From assembly GCA_905183005.1 (NCBI GenBank), contig CAJJDO010000007.1, positions 186,001-250,000 on the forward strand: a stretch of 64,000 nucleotides of DNA, in the 5' to 3' direction. The position numbers were made by a program, and so were the translations under genes. The stretch comes from Paramecium pentaurelia (Eukaryota > Ciliophora > Oligohymenophorea > Peniculida > Parameciidae). Under the pieces are notes generated by a model that saw only the letters and a program-made list of their open reading frames with translations, was not told where the DNA came from and did no database searches. Shown here in pieces: positions 26,948 to 37,372 of the stretch; within the stretch, counting starts at the first letter, position 1; each line of letters starts with the position of its first letter.

Positions 26948-27889
26948 TCAATTAGCTTTTGTTCTAATAGAACATCTCTTTACAATTTTTGATCTATGAA
27001 TTGACATTTACCAATCAGAAGTAATTTAATCCAACTTAAAATAATGTTAGAAATTTGTTTATAGTTTCTCAACACTAAGGAATCGTCTTTCACATTAAAA
27101 TGAAAAATAAATGACTTATTCTTTAATTGATGTACTTTTATTTTATTCTGTAAATATTTTTATTTCAAAATGACAAATGAATTCTTCTCCCTAATAATTT
27201 TTGATATTTGTGGCAAAACGAGTCTCACCATTAATCTAAAATATTTTATTTAGATCCCAACATTTAGGTAACAGATTATGATTAAATATATAATCATCAA
27301 TTATTTCTTGATTAATTCCCATCATTCTAAGAAAATCATAATTCCATTTTTTCTAAATTTTTATTAGTTTGTTATTATGAAATGACAAAGTGATACATTC
27401 ATAAGGTAGATTCAATAATTCTTCATATCTTTTCCTTTCATTTTATTACTAAGCATGTACTGGTAAACTATTGTATAATTGTAATAATTCATATTAATAA
27501 AAACTATTGTTTTTTTAAAGGCCATTTTCTTCCTCTTAAATGTTTGTTGGAGATAGTTTACACTCAATAAACTCTGGGGTAATTTTCCTTTCCAAGATTT
27601 TATTATTTATAGTAAATTCATCAATATGTAATCTTCCCAAAGGAATCAGATTGTTTTGAATTGAACCACTTGATCGATCTAAATATTTTGTATGAGTAAT
27701 TTCATAAGTCTATTATTTCAGTTTTCTATTATTTTGATAAGCTAAAATAATAGATTGTTCTGATTTTTTCTTTATTTAGAGAGTTAACTTTTTTTATTTT
27801 GTTATTGTTTTGTGATGTATTTTGTCAAGATTAGCCTCTTATTTACTTTTGCACTTAGGAGTGGAATGTTCGGAATATATAGATGACAT
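26948..27889 (-). CDS. Hypothetical protein, possible PAS-like fold
   Basis: A single exon of 942 nt gives 313 aa. The first ~140 residues are basic and low-complexity. From about residue 170 the sequence reads YDFLRMMGINQEIIDDYI, then CWDLNKIFQINGETRFATN and EEFICHFEIKIFTE. The pattern of a helix-rich start, an acidic/hydrophobic turn and then two beta-like strands around GEEFICHFEIKIF resembles the second half of a PAS domain, but the match is by eye and weak. The C-terminus is basic (IHRSKIVKRCSIRTKAN). It is convergent with the giant surface protein gene, 120 nt apart. Regulatory or sensor roles would be speculation. Confidence 0.6.
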
Positions 27890-29185
27890 AAAGTTGAAAT
27901 AATATAATGAATGATTTTAAAGTTAAAACTGGCAATTATGAATGCCAGTTTAAGTGTGTTAATTAAAATATATTACTAAGAATTATCAAGCGAAGATATG
28001 TAATTATTAAATAATTTATATTGATTAATACTCATTTAATTATATTGATTTTAATAAATATGACAATTCAATAAGAAATGACAGTCAAGTTTTATTCTTT
28101 TCCTAAAATTACTTCTAATTTTATTCTTTTTAAATATGACCACTATTTTAGAGAAATTTAGTTAAAATTACCATATATACTACCTTCAAATCAGTCCATT
28201 TATGAATTTATAATTTAAAATTATTTCTCAAAATAGAGTCTTCATCCAGACTTATTTTTGGAGAAGTAATCTTCAAATTAAAGACAATAGAACATGTTAA
28301 TAACTTACATAAAGGTTTGATTTTTTAATTATAAAAATTTTAAATATTTAAATTATTCACACAATAAAAATTAATTTATAATGTTAATATGAAAAGCAAA
28401 ATAATAATATCATATAAATAGAAAATTCAATATTCTTCAATTGTTTAAATAACAAATAAATAGAAACCAAGTTTAAAGAAGTAATTTCAAAATATATATC
28501 TGCTTATATGATTAACTTAAAGAATCAACAAATATCATATGAAATTTTTTTGATTCTAATTTGTATTTTAATAAATGATATTTATACATGGTAAATTCCT
28601 TTGAATTGTTAAAATATTAATTAATTTTTTCTAAATACAATCATAAATTAATTATGTATAAAATAGAAAAATCAACTCTAATTTTAAATGAGTATATTTT
28701 GCTATATTTTTTACCAATATTTAATTAAACTATATATTGAATAGTAACAATCATTAAGATCATTTTTATAAGCAAAATTTGGTTATAAAATCAAAATACT
28801 AAGTTTAAATTAGATACTTATGTGTTTCTTGGTAATATTAATTTTTATAAGTAGCACATAGTTCTTTAATCAAAAATTTTCAATAATTTCAAAAATTTTT
28901 TTTTTATATAATTTATTAGGATTTCATTTCTTTGTAGAGTAGTATAATCTAAAAAGTATAAATGTTAAGTATTCTTCCATTAAATTTCATTTATAAATGA
29001 TAATAATATCATCTCTATAGTTTTCATTCTAGCTATTTTAATAAATAGTGATTGCAAAATCAATTATTTTAATATTATTTATCAGATCAAATTTATGTGA
29101 GAAACTTAATAACTCTAATATGATGTTGCTCAATAATATTAATCTAGATTAATTATTTTTATTAAATTATTAAAATAAATAAAAA
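27890..29185. other. Long intergenic stretch, no gene seen
   Basis: About 1.3 kb of very AT-rich sequence between two divergently transcribed genes, the longest clearly gene-free stretch in the window. I found no ORF with a plausible start, no tRNA-like cloverleaf and no repeat. It presumably includes both promoters. Confidence 0.5.
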
Positions 29186-29438
29186 ATGGTTTTGGCAAAA
29201 ATAGCATTAGGAACAGCAGGAGCAGTTACTCTTGGATATATTTTGGTTCCACCATTTAATAGAAAGTTAGAAAGAAATGTTCTAAGACCTATTAGAAATT
29301 ATAGAAGACATTTATAATAAGAAGATTCATTCAAGACAGAAGTATGTCTCTGTTAAAATTTGTTAGGAAGAATTCTATCAATTCTTAGGAAGTGTTGCTT
29401 TAGGTACCTTGAAAATGTTTACAATCGAAAGCGATTGA
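29186..29438 (+). CDS. Small single-pass membrane protein
   Basis: Two exons joined by a 25-nt intron give 75 aa. The N-terminus (MVLAKIALGTAGAVTLGYILV) is one Ala/Gly/Leu-rich membrane span, followed by PFNRKLERNVLRPIRNYRRH, a strongly basic stretch, and then a second mildly hydrophobic segment (QFLGSVALGTLKMF). This pattern is common in small mitochondrial inner-membrane proteins, but no family is recognised. Without the intron the frame would lose the second segment and continue into non-coding sequence. No neighbour suggests a function. Confidence 0.55.
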
Positions 29439-30070
29439 AGAATTATTAAATATTAAATAATATCAATAATATTTAAGAAATGATCAAGCTTCGTTATTTT
29501 TTAACATCCCCTACAAAAATAAAGCATTCAAAAATATGGTAAAAAAATAACAGATACATTAAATATTATTAAATAATAAAGGAAAATAAAAAAAAGAAAT
29601 AAAATAAAAATGAATCATTGTTGATGAGGATTATCAAACATGGATAAATAATTAAATACAATAGATGCTTAAGATCTATAATAATAAATATACAGTAACA
29701 AATAAGAAATTTATCATCTCCTATTTGAACTTAAGGTCATATCTTAATAATAAAATTGTAATTATAGATTTTAAAAAAATCAATTTGTATTTAGTTATCA
29801 TCACTCAACACTAATTATAATTTATGGATATCATGAAATAAATTACAGATATTATTGTAAGATAAATATTTATTTGATAGTTTAATATAATTATTATAAG
29901 AGAAACAAATTGCTGAACAGGAAAAAGAAGAAACTTGATCCCTTCTAATTATAATCATGATTTTTTGTAATACCAAAAATACAATTATGGTTGAAATAAT
30001 TAAAATGTGCATTTTAATTTCAGATTCAATTTTCAATAGTACAAAAATAATTATAACAGAATCTAATAAA
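29439..30070. other. Mostly non-coding stretch with one doubtful ORF
   Basis: About 630 nt of AT-rich sequence. The only candidate in it is the minus-strand ORF at 29737-30036, listed separately. Nothing else with a coding look was found on either strand. Confidence 0.4.
29737..30036 (-). CDS. Doubtful small membrane-protein ORF
   Basis: In code 6 this frame gives 99 aa from an ATG at 30036. It has one hydrophobic segment (ILIISTIIVFLVLQKIMIII) near the N-terminus and an Asn/Tyr/Ile-rich remainder. Composition is close to translated AT-rich spacer, there is no intron and there is no known family, so it may be chance. It is listed because the membrane span directly after a short charged N-terminus could be real. 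Confidence 0.2.
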
Positions 30071-30520
30071 ATGAATAATATTGAAGAAGAATGGTAAAAA
30101 TCTCCTAATCGATCAATCTCAACAGAATTAAGAACATTAATATATCCTATTAAACCAATTTAATAATCTGAAGAGTTTCTTAAAATATTAATAGTTTTGG
30201 ATAAATTGATATTCCCATTTGTCTACGATAATTTTTTTAAATATCATAGCTTACTTTATTAATTTAATTCAGTATTTAAGATTAATTTATAATAGGAATA
30301 ATTATAGAAATTAAATATCTTAATGAATCATTGTTTATAATTAAAATCTTTAACAAAAGAGTAGGTCCACAAAAAAATGATATAAATTTTCTTGGATTTA
30401 TATTTAATAGTAATACTTTTTGTATTTAATCCACATTTATATGTATTATGCTTAAAAATAAATAAGATCAATATATATATCCTATTATATTATTTTATTG
30501 TAAAAATCCTTTAATTTATT
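30071..30520 (+). CDS. Possible hypothetical gene upstream of RPA3; end not resolved
   Basis: An ATG at 30071 opens a frame that begins MNNIEEEWQKSPNRSIS and continues with RTLIYPIKPIQQSEEFLK, whose composition (Glu, Ser, Pro, Gln) looks coded. After about residue 100 it becomes Ile/Leu/Tyr-rich, typical of translated spacer. No TGA occurs in this frame before the RPA3 start at 30644, and that start is in the same frame, so the frame alone cannot tell where the gene ends. An unrecognised intron probably leads to a stop near 30450-30600. The end given here is approximate. The family is unknown. Confidence 0.3.
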
Positions 30521-30643
30521 AAAACTTCTCAATTTAAGTAATTTTATTTAATAGAACTAGTATAAAAATTATAATTAAATTTGTGTATCAAAATTTGTGA
30601 AGTGTATTTACGGAGCGCATTTTTTATTTTAAATAATAAATTC

Positions 30644-30998
30644 ATGACAGATACTCCACTTAGTTTTTAAAGAATAAATGTAGACATGATATAAAAATTC
30701 AAAGGTTAAAATGTGACACTTGTTGGAAAATTGTTATAGAAAAAAGGTGATTACGTTCAATTTTAAGTAGATGGAAGTAAAATATATTAATTATATAGCA
30801 ATCATAAAAGTAACAGAGATTGAACAAGAGACAGAAAGTTCTGAAGATATCCTTTTAGAAATAAGAGGCAAATTAAATGATGATGGTTATTTAGAAGCAA
30901 AAGAATATACAGAATTAGAACAAACATTTGATTTCGAATTATATAAGAAAGTGATAAATATGGTTTAAGGACAATTTAGAGATTTGTTTTATGAGTGA
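30644..30998 (+). CDS. RPA3: Replication protein A 14-kDa subunit (RPA3), first copy
   Basis: Two exons joined by a 22-nt intron give 110 aa, close to the 121 aa of human RPA14. The protein is a single OB fold: PLSFQRINVDMIQKFKGQ, then VTLVGKLLQKKGDYVQFQ, then IEIRGK-like LLEIRGKLNDDGYLEA, and a C-terminal helix (FDFELYKKVINMV) that in RPA forms the trimerisation bundle with RPA1 and RPA2. It should act in the nucleus as part of the single-strand DNA-binding trimer in replication, repair and recombination. The intron splits the barrel; reading through it gives an early stop in the first frame. An identical copy sits at 31710-32064 because of the assembly overlap. Confidence 0.85.
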
Positions 30999-31381
30999 TT
31001 TAATTAATAATCAATTGGTATATAATAAGCAAACTTTTAATTTGTTTTCTTTTATTTTAGTACCTTTGAAATTATTAGGCTTTCTCTCTAAAAAACAGTA
31101 AAATTTATAAAAATAACAAAATCTTTACTTAAATGAATAATAAGTACATTAAGTTATCATGAATATTTATTTCTTGATTTTTTTCTGGGCTATAAACCAA
31201 TTTATTTAGATTTTAATACGAATATCAAAGTATTTCTAATAAATCTTGATGAAATTAGGGAGATTTTGAGTATATGGATTAAATTTTAAACACTAAATTG
31301 ATTAGTTTGATTTTAATGATATTGGTAAGAAATTTTTTGATTAGCTTTATGAAATAAATATATAATTTTTAGAAAATTTGA
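30999..31381. other. Intergenic stretch between RPA3 and the secreted-protein gene
   Basis: 383 nt, repeated at 32065-32447. An ATG in it (MNIYFLIFFWAINQFI) opens a hydrophobic stretch but reaches TGA quickly and has no supporting intron. I see no other feature. Confidence 0.4.
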
Positions 31382-31672
31382 ATGAATTTTCTTCAAAAAC
31401 TAATATTTTTGCTGTTTTTACATTGCATACAAGCATCATTAAATACACCATGCATTTTGAGACAGAATAAAATTAAATCAATTTTGAGAGGAAAATATTA
31501 AAACTTATTATCTATTCAAAGTAATGCTTTACTCTCTACAGCAAGATTAAACTATTTTGCAGGTGGTTTCCATAATAGTATCCCTACTAGAGATGCAATT
31601 TATATGGTAAATTGGTCAGTTGGTTTTACATTTTGTGCATTAAATTAATCTATAGAATTTAGAACAATTTAA
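31382..31672 (+). CDS. Truncated copy of the secreted-protein gene (cut by the N)
   Basis: The first 97 codons of the gene at 32448-32984 appear here and stop at the N at 31673. The sequence is the same as the second copy as far as compared. It is not a pseudogene in the biological sense but the end of a contig; it should be removed when the overlap is merged. Confidence 0.8.
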
Positions 31673-31673
31673 N
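31673..31673. other. Assembly join (single N) 1
   Basis: One N separates two copies of a 1065-nt direct repeat (30608-31672 and 31674-32738). It marks a contig-to-contig join and not a sequenced base of uncertain identity, because the sequence restarts 1065 nt upstream right after it. Confidence 0.9.
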
Positions 31674-32738
31674 TTACGGAGCGCATTTTTTATTTTAAAT
31701 AATAAATTCATGACAGATACTCCACTTAGTTTTTAAAGAATAAATGTAGACATGATATAAAAATTCAAAGGTTAAAATGTGACACTTGTTGGAAAATTGT
31801 TATAGAAAAAAGGTGATTACGTTCAATTTTAAGTAGATGGAAGTAAAATATATTAATTATATAGCAATCATAAAAGTAACAGAGATTGAACAAGAGACAG
31901 AAAGTTCTGAAGATATCCTTTTAGAAATAAGAGGCAAATTAAATGATGATGGTTATTTAGAAGCAAAAGAATATACAGAATTAGAACAAACATTTGATTT
32001 CGAATTATATAAGAAAGTGATAAATATGGTTTAAGGACAATTTAGAGATTTGTTTTATGAGTGATTTAATTAATAATCAATTGGTATATAATAAGCAAAC
32101 TTTTAATTTGTTTTCTTTTATTTTAGTACCTTTGAAATTATTAGGCTTTCTCTCTAAAAAACAGTAAAATTTATAAAAATAACAAAATCTTTACTTAAAT
32201 GAATAATAAGTACATTAAGTTATCATGAATATTTATTTCTTGATTTTTTTCTGGGCTATAAACCAATTTATTTAGATTTTAATACGAATATCAAAGTATT
32301 TCTAATAAATCTTGATGAAATTAGGGAGATTTTGAGTATATGGATTAAATTTTAAACACTAAATTGATTAGTTTGATTTTAATGATATTGGTAAGAAATT
32401 TTTTGATTAGCTTTATGAAATAAATATATAATTTTTAGAAAATTTGAATGAATTTTCTTCAAAAACTAATATTTTTGCTGTTTTTACATTGCATACAAGC
32501 ATCATTAAATACACCATGCATTTTGAGACAGAATAAAATTAAATCAATTTTGAGAGGAAAATATTAAAACTTATTATCTATTCAAAGTAATGCTTTACTC
32601 TCTACAGCAAGATTAAACTATTTTGCAGGTGGTTTCCATAATAGTATCCCTACTAGAGATGCAATTTATATGGTAAATTGGTCAGTTGGTTTTACATTTT
32701 GTGCATTAAATTAATCTATAGAATTTAGAACAATTTAA
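31674..32738. repeat. Direct repeat 1, second copy (contig overlap)
   Basis: Second copy of the 1065-nt block at 30608-31672, shifted by 1066. Sequence continues past 32738 into the rest of the secreted-protein gene, so this copy belongs to the contig that extends to the right. Confidence 0.9.
31710..32064 (+). CDS. RPA3: Replication protein A 14-kDa subunit (RPA3), second copy
   Basis: Same gene as at 30644-30998, with the same 22-nt intron and no difference noticed. Together with its flanks it is repeated because of the contig overlap around the N at 31673. The cell is expected to have one locus here. Confidence 0.85.
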
Positions 32739-32984
32739 TCTTATTAAATAAACACAGTTTTTTTAAGATTGTGGGATGGTTCTAATAGAACATATAATTT
32801 TTAAGTTTTTATAAGTTATAATGGAGTTGAAAAACTAATTTATGATAGCATAACAGCTTCAGGAAATATAAATTTAAAGTTCTAAGATTAATATGTTGAT
32901 AAAATTCGATTTTATAATAGAGGAGGAAATACTGAAAATGTTTACTTAATTTTAATTAAGGTGGAAGCTATTTATAAATTTTGA
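32448..32984 (+). CDS. Secreted protein, possible discoidin-like (F5/8C) domain
   Basis: A single exon of 179 codons gives 178 aa. The N-terminus MNFLQKLIFLLFLHCIQA is a signal peptide. The remainder reads as one beta-rich domain: NYFAGGFHNSIPTRDAIY, then TVFLRLWDGSNRTYNFQVFI and VDKIRFYNRGGNT. The order LRLWDxxxRxYxFxVxxS followed by KIRFYxRGGNT resembles the F5/8C-type domains at the end of BTBD9-like proteins, which bind surfaces or ligands; the match was made by eye. It would be extracellular or lumenal. A short gene with a membrane span follows at 33079 and could be its tail if an intron has been missed. Confidence 0.55.
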
Positions 32985-33078
32985 AAGGGGCTATATTTAT
33001 TTGATCATTTTTATTTAATTAAATTATCTTATTTTAAATTTCTAAAAGATCAAGAGTTATTTATAATGGTATTTAATT

Positions 33079-33382
33079 ATGAAGAATGAAAAAATATAAA
33101 ACCCTGTTGAAATTTATAACTAATCACTTGAATTTTATTAATTAATATAATTGTAAAATATAAAATAATCATTAGTATATGTAAGGGTTAATTTACTTTA
33201 AAGCTTATTAGATTTTACTAGTACTTTGTGCGATTGTTATTATAATAGGAATAAGGAAAGAATATTAAAATATAATAGAAAGAGAATAGTAAGAAATATA
33301 AGAGTTAGAGCTTCCATAGTAAAATGTTGAAAATAAGCAAAACAATCAAGTACAATAATTACATGATTTACCTAAAAATTGA
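33079..33382 (+). CDS. Small single-pass membrane protein, or tail of the previous gene
   Basis: Two exons joined by a 37-nt intron give 88 aa. A polar N-terminus (MKNEKIQNPVEIYNQSLEFY) leads to one membrane span (LILLVLCAIVIIIGIRKEY) and a Glu/Gln/Asn-rich tail. The layout of a span followed by a polar cytoplasmic tail is that of the end of a type I membrane protein, so this may be the last part of the gene at 32448-32984. I could not find an intron that joins the two in frame, so they are kept apart. No family is recognised. Confidence 0.4.
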
Positions 33383-33415
33383 TTTTGAAATGTTAATATA
33401 TTTTATATAATTATA

Positions 33416-34346
33416 ATGCAATTTTGGTCAAGTATTACAAGAATTGCAAGCAAGTTAAAGGAAAAATATTTGAGTCTAATCAAACCGCCTGATCCTTTAT
33501 AAGACTTAAAAGAATAATTATAAGATATTAATTAAATGGAGGATTAATATTAAGATATAAATAAAAAATTGGATGAACTTTAATTGGAAAGTTAAGAAAC
33601 AACAGAATTATAAAAAGAAGACAATGAAATAATAAAAGGGAATAAGGATTATTAAATTGCAATTAAATAAGGTAATTAATAGGTCTTATTATAGTCTATT
33701 CGACTTTGACAAAAAAATAAAGGGAATTTTATTATTTGCTAACTGAAGATGAGTACAAAAGAGTATTAGCAGCACTTAAAACATAATAATATTCTAGGTT
33801 GAGACCACTTGTTTGGTTAAATGATGAAGTAATCAGAATAAATATATTTGTTAGATTATAAATAATTTTACAAAACTATTAGACTTCAATAATGGGACTG
33901 TCATCTTAAATTCATTTTAATTTGATTTATTGATAAAAGCTGATGATGTTAAATTCAAAAGAATAACATAAAGAGCTAAAATAGATTAAAATACCAAATA
34001 AATATTAGCTCCTTTTAATTAAAATAATGTGCATTGGTACACTTTTTAAATTAATTTTGAATAATCTGTTATCACAATATATGATAGTATGAAAAGAAGT
34101 AATTATCCTTAATTGTTCCATGAACTTATTGAACTCGCATAGAGAATTTAGAACAAAGAATATGAACTAAAAGTAGGTAATTGCCCATAACAAAGCAATA
34201 CACATGATTGTGGAGTTTTTACTTTAAAAAATATATGGATATTATCTAAATATCCTAATGCTAAGTTATAAATTTACTATGATTAATCAACCATCTTTTA
34301 TGATAGAATACAAATATGCCATTCGTTATTGCAATAAAAGATTTGA
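33416..34346 (+). CDS. Ulp1/SENP-type cysteine protease (C48 family)
   Basis: Three exons joined by introns of 23 and 26 nt give 293 aa. The first ~105 residues are a coiled coil (DINKKLDELQLESQE). The catalytic domain follows: RLRPLVWLNDEIINNF is the SUMO-protease lead-in, His190 is in NVHWYTF, Asp207 in IYDSM, the oxyanion Gln in CPQQSN and Cys249 in HDCGVFTL. The whole C48 triad is therefore present. Such enzymes mature SUMO precursors or remove SUMO (or, in the SENP8 branch, NEDD8) from targets; the short length does not tell which. It converges on a catalytically dead USP-like gene, 86 nt away. Confidence 0.9.
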
Positions 34347-34432
34347 TTATTGCTATTATGCTTTATATAAAATAAAGAATATTTTAAAAGATTAATAATA
34401 TATCTAATTAACTTAAAAATTAATATTATTAA

Positions 34433-36749
34433 TCATAATTAACTGTGTAACATCATTTTAATCCTTTCCTCATAAGTAAAAGTTTATTGTTATTACATTA
34501 TGTTTTTAACAAATTAAAACTCTAATTAAAGATACTATTAGATTAATGAGGTATTTGTCAATAAAAGTTACGATATATCTTCTGATTTATCTGGTATCCA
34601 ATAATAATGATCTTAATTCCAATCAATTATAGCAATTGCTTCTAAAACCTAAGAATATTATAAATTATTACAGGATCCTATCTAAGTAAAAAATTGCTTC
34701 CGATATCTGTAGGTTTCTTATCCTCTACAGATGTTATAAATTTCTTAAAAATTTTTTATTAATCAGAGTTCAAGGCTTTTTTGTTAGCTCTCTTCTTCAA
34801 GTCTTTTATTATGATAAAAATTTATTAATGAACTAAATCTTATTAATTGATAAATGGCCAATAAGCCATAATCCATTAAATATGATCCCAAAATTAGCAA
34901 TAATTTTATTGTTAATGAAATTTAAATGTTAAAATAGACAAATGAATCATTAAAGCTTTTAAAATTTCTTAATTGAGATGGGCAATAATATTATTTTAAC
35001 AATTATCATAAATAAATCTAATAGCATTAAGAGCTAATAATTTCTTTTCTTAAAGAATACATTCTAAAGAATAGGTTAATACTTTTGTGCATTACTAATA
35101 TTAAACATAATCAGTCAATCTAATTTACATGATCTGCATATCTTTTTTATTAACAGTTAATTAAGTTGGAGCCTTTTATGGTTAATTTTGTAGTAATACA
35201 CTTAATTTCTAAGCAAATGCATTCATATTCTTAATATCTTAGATAGATTAACCAGTAACATCTCTAATACTACAATCCAATATTTACCATTTTACATAAT
35301 CATCAATTTTTTTTTAAGAATAAAATAAGAAAGTAGCAAAATTATTTAGATGAGGTACTTAAATAGTGTTTTTTTTCTAAACTAATTAAATCACAATATT
35401 CAATCTTGTCAGATATTATTAAAATACTTCTTCTGCCTATTATTATTATTTCAAGAATAATAATTCTTAATCAACTTTTTGATTAAATTAGACAGCATAT
35501 TATTAAAGATCTTTTCTAATTAAAGACTCATATGGTTTTCTATCATCCATATCTAAAAGATTTCCCTATCCACCTGTAAAACTATAATCACTTTTAAGAT
35601 TTTTATCTTGATAAACCAAATATACAATTGTTTCTGGAGAATAATGAATTTCTATTTCAAATTTCTTTCTTACTTCTGCAAATCCATCTTCAAAAAAAAA
35701 ACATTATTCATTATTTTTAATATAAACGCATTCATAATCACCATCATAAATTATAACAGCATGTAAATTATATTCTATCTTATTAAAACTACCCATAATT
35801 TATTTAATTTGTTAATCCATTTTATGAAGCTCCTCTTTCAATTTTTCTAATTCTTAATTAGAATCCATAATCAATGATATAAATCCCTCAATTGCTGGAT
35901 CTCCATCAATCAATTCTTCTCTTTATTCTTATATAATATTAATAGTCATTTACAAGATTTAAGGAATACTTTATGATGTTTATTAATAATTTTCAATATT
36001 TTTAATTTTTTAAACTATTTCCTCTCTTTTCATTGTTAATTCTTTAATATCTGATTAATGTTATTTAATTGTTCCTTTATTAGAATGCATAAATTAATCT
36101 AAATATATTGTTGGCATTAATAATAAATTTGATTTTCTTGTTATTTCAAATTGTAAAATTTTTGGTAACTCTTTTATTGAACAATCTTCTAATTCAAATT
36201 TCTTTTATAATCCTTCCATAAAAGATTCATCATCTAAATCAATCTTAATCAAATTAAATGTTTTTTCATCATTTCCTTTAATAAATTTACCAATAAATAA
36301 TTCTCTTATTGGATGCTCTTCCACAAATTAATTAAGCATAGTTCTATATTTTGAAATTGATTCATCTACTTTCTCAAAAAATCTAACTAAAAACTCTTCA
36401 ACACTTTTAAATCTAGTATTATAATCATCTTTCATAAATTAATAAACATCTAATGCTGATGTGTCTTTTTTCTTGCAATATATCAATTAAATAAATAACT
36501 TTTACAAAAGCAAAGTCACACCTTCTTCATTAATAATAGAATCCTATATTTAAATTATTTTAATACATCATACTGTAAAATTTGCTCTGCAAAAGATGGA
36601 ATATGAAAATATGTTAACATGAAGCAATCAAAAAGCTGAAATTAAGGAGATCTTTTTAAAGCTATTGGCACTCCGCTTTTTCTCATCTTAAGATCTATTT
36701 TAGATTGCATTTTTGTTGGAGTGTCAAATTTGGTTGGACTTGAATTCAT
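34433..36749 (-). CDS. USP25/28-like protein with lost catalytic residues (pseudo-deubiquitinase)
   Basis: Three exons joined by two 23-nt introns give 756 aa. The fold of a ubiquitin-specific protease can be followed: the Cys-box region PIALKRSPQFQLFDCFMLTY aligns with GLKNxGNTCWFSxxxQSLF of active enzymes; KELPKILQFEITR is the LPPVLxFxxxR element; a coiled insert of ~90 residues (TMKREEIVQKIKNIEN) follows, as in USP25/28; then YNLHAVIIYDGDYECVYI is the His box. In this alignment the catalytic Cys is Gln38 and the His of GHYW is Asp330. Past residue ~430 a helical C-terminal region follows. The protein may bind ubiquitin without cutting it. Intron removal is supported by good exon joins (ILQYD/DSIIN and RQDP/VLEAI). 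Confidence 0.75.
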
Positions 36750-37372
36750 AAAATTATAGATTAATTAAAATTTTTAATTTAAACGACAGTCATATATATT
36801 AAAAATATTTTTTAAATTTGAAACATTTATAATCCCTCCTTCCACTCATTCTTTATATTATTAGGCTTCCTGATATATTGATCTATACTTTTAAAATTGG
36901 TATTTTAGTTTGACAAATAGAATCCTATATATAGTAGGATCATAAATCATAATTTTGAATATTCTATCTTAGATGAGATGATTAATTAAAATACTGAAAA
37001 TTAATGTTTTATAAATTTACCATATGTTTTTAAACTAAGCTAATTCAAAATAATAATTAATTAATAGAAAATCTTATTTAATTGAACTCCTATTAATAGT
37101 TGTGAAAACACTTTTGATAGAAGATTTTCTTGAAAACTAAACATATTTATATTCTTAGATAAATTAAATAAATGTAAACTTTATATTGCCTGATCTTCTG
37201 TTATTAAATTAACTGTTTAAGTATTTGATTAAGTTGCTGTATTTGTAGTTAAAAATTGACTTTGAATATTTGAAGGTTATGCAATTATTCAAAGGCAATA
37301 GTCAACAAAGAATATATAAAGTTAAATTTTATAGATATTTTAGGATTGATTAGATAGAAGTTAAGTAGAAAA
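36750..37372. other. Stretch between genes with one unexplained reading frame
   Basis: About 620 nt. The minus-strand frame at 36947-37286 is listed separately. Apart from it I see only AT-rich spacer, which should include the promoter of the USP-like gene. Confidence 0.4.
36947..37286 (-). pseudogene. Unexplained coding-like frame without a start
   Basis: This frame stays open from a TGA near 37290 down to TGA at 36947-36949, with no ATG near its 5' end. The first part (QPSNIQSQFLTTNTATQSN, then LITEDQAIQSLHLF) has the Thr/Asn/Gln/Ser composition of Paramecium coding sequence and not of spacer. The first in-frame ATG (MFSFQENLLSKVFSQLL) starts about 46 codons in. It could be a gene remnant, an exon of a gene whose start I cannot see, or chance. 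No family is recognised. Confidence 0.25.

Larger units (their letters stand above)
30608..31672. repeat. Direct repeat 1, first copy (contig overlap)
   Basis: This 1065-nt block recurs at 31674-32738, on the other side of a single N. The copies appear identical wherever I compared them. It holds RPA3 and the 5' part of the secreted-protein gene. The first copy ends exactly at the N and the second begins right after it, as expected when a scaffolder joins two contigs without noticing that their ends overlap. Confidence 0.9.

Noticed and set aside
28000..29180. Possible retained germline (IES-like) DNA in the longest spacer
   Set aside because: No TA-bounded element with the IES end consensus could be separated from general AT-rich sequence by eye.
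30608..32738. Tandem duplication of RPA3
   Set aside because: The copies match over non-coding parts too, the first is cut exactly at an N, and the second begins directly after it. A contig overlap explains this better.
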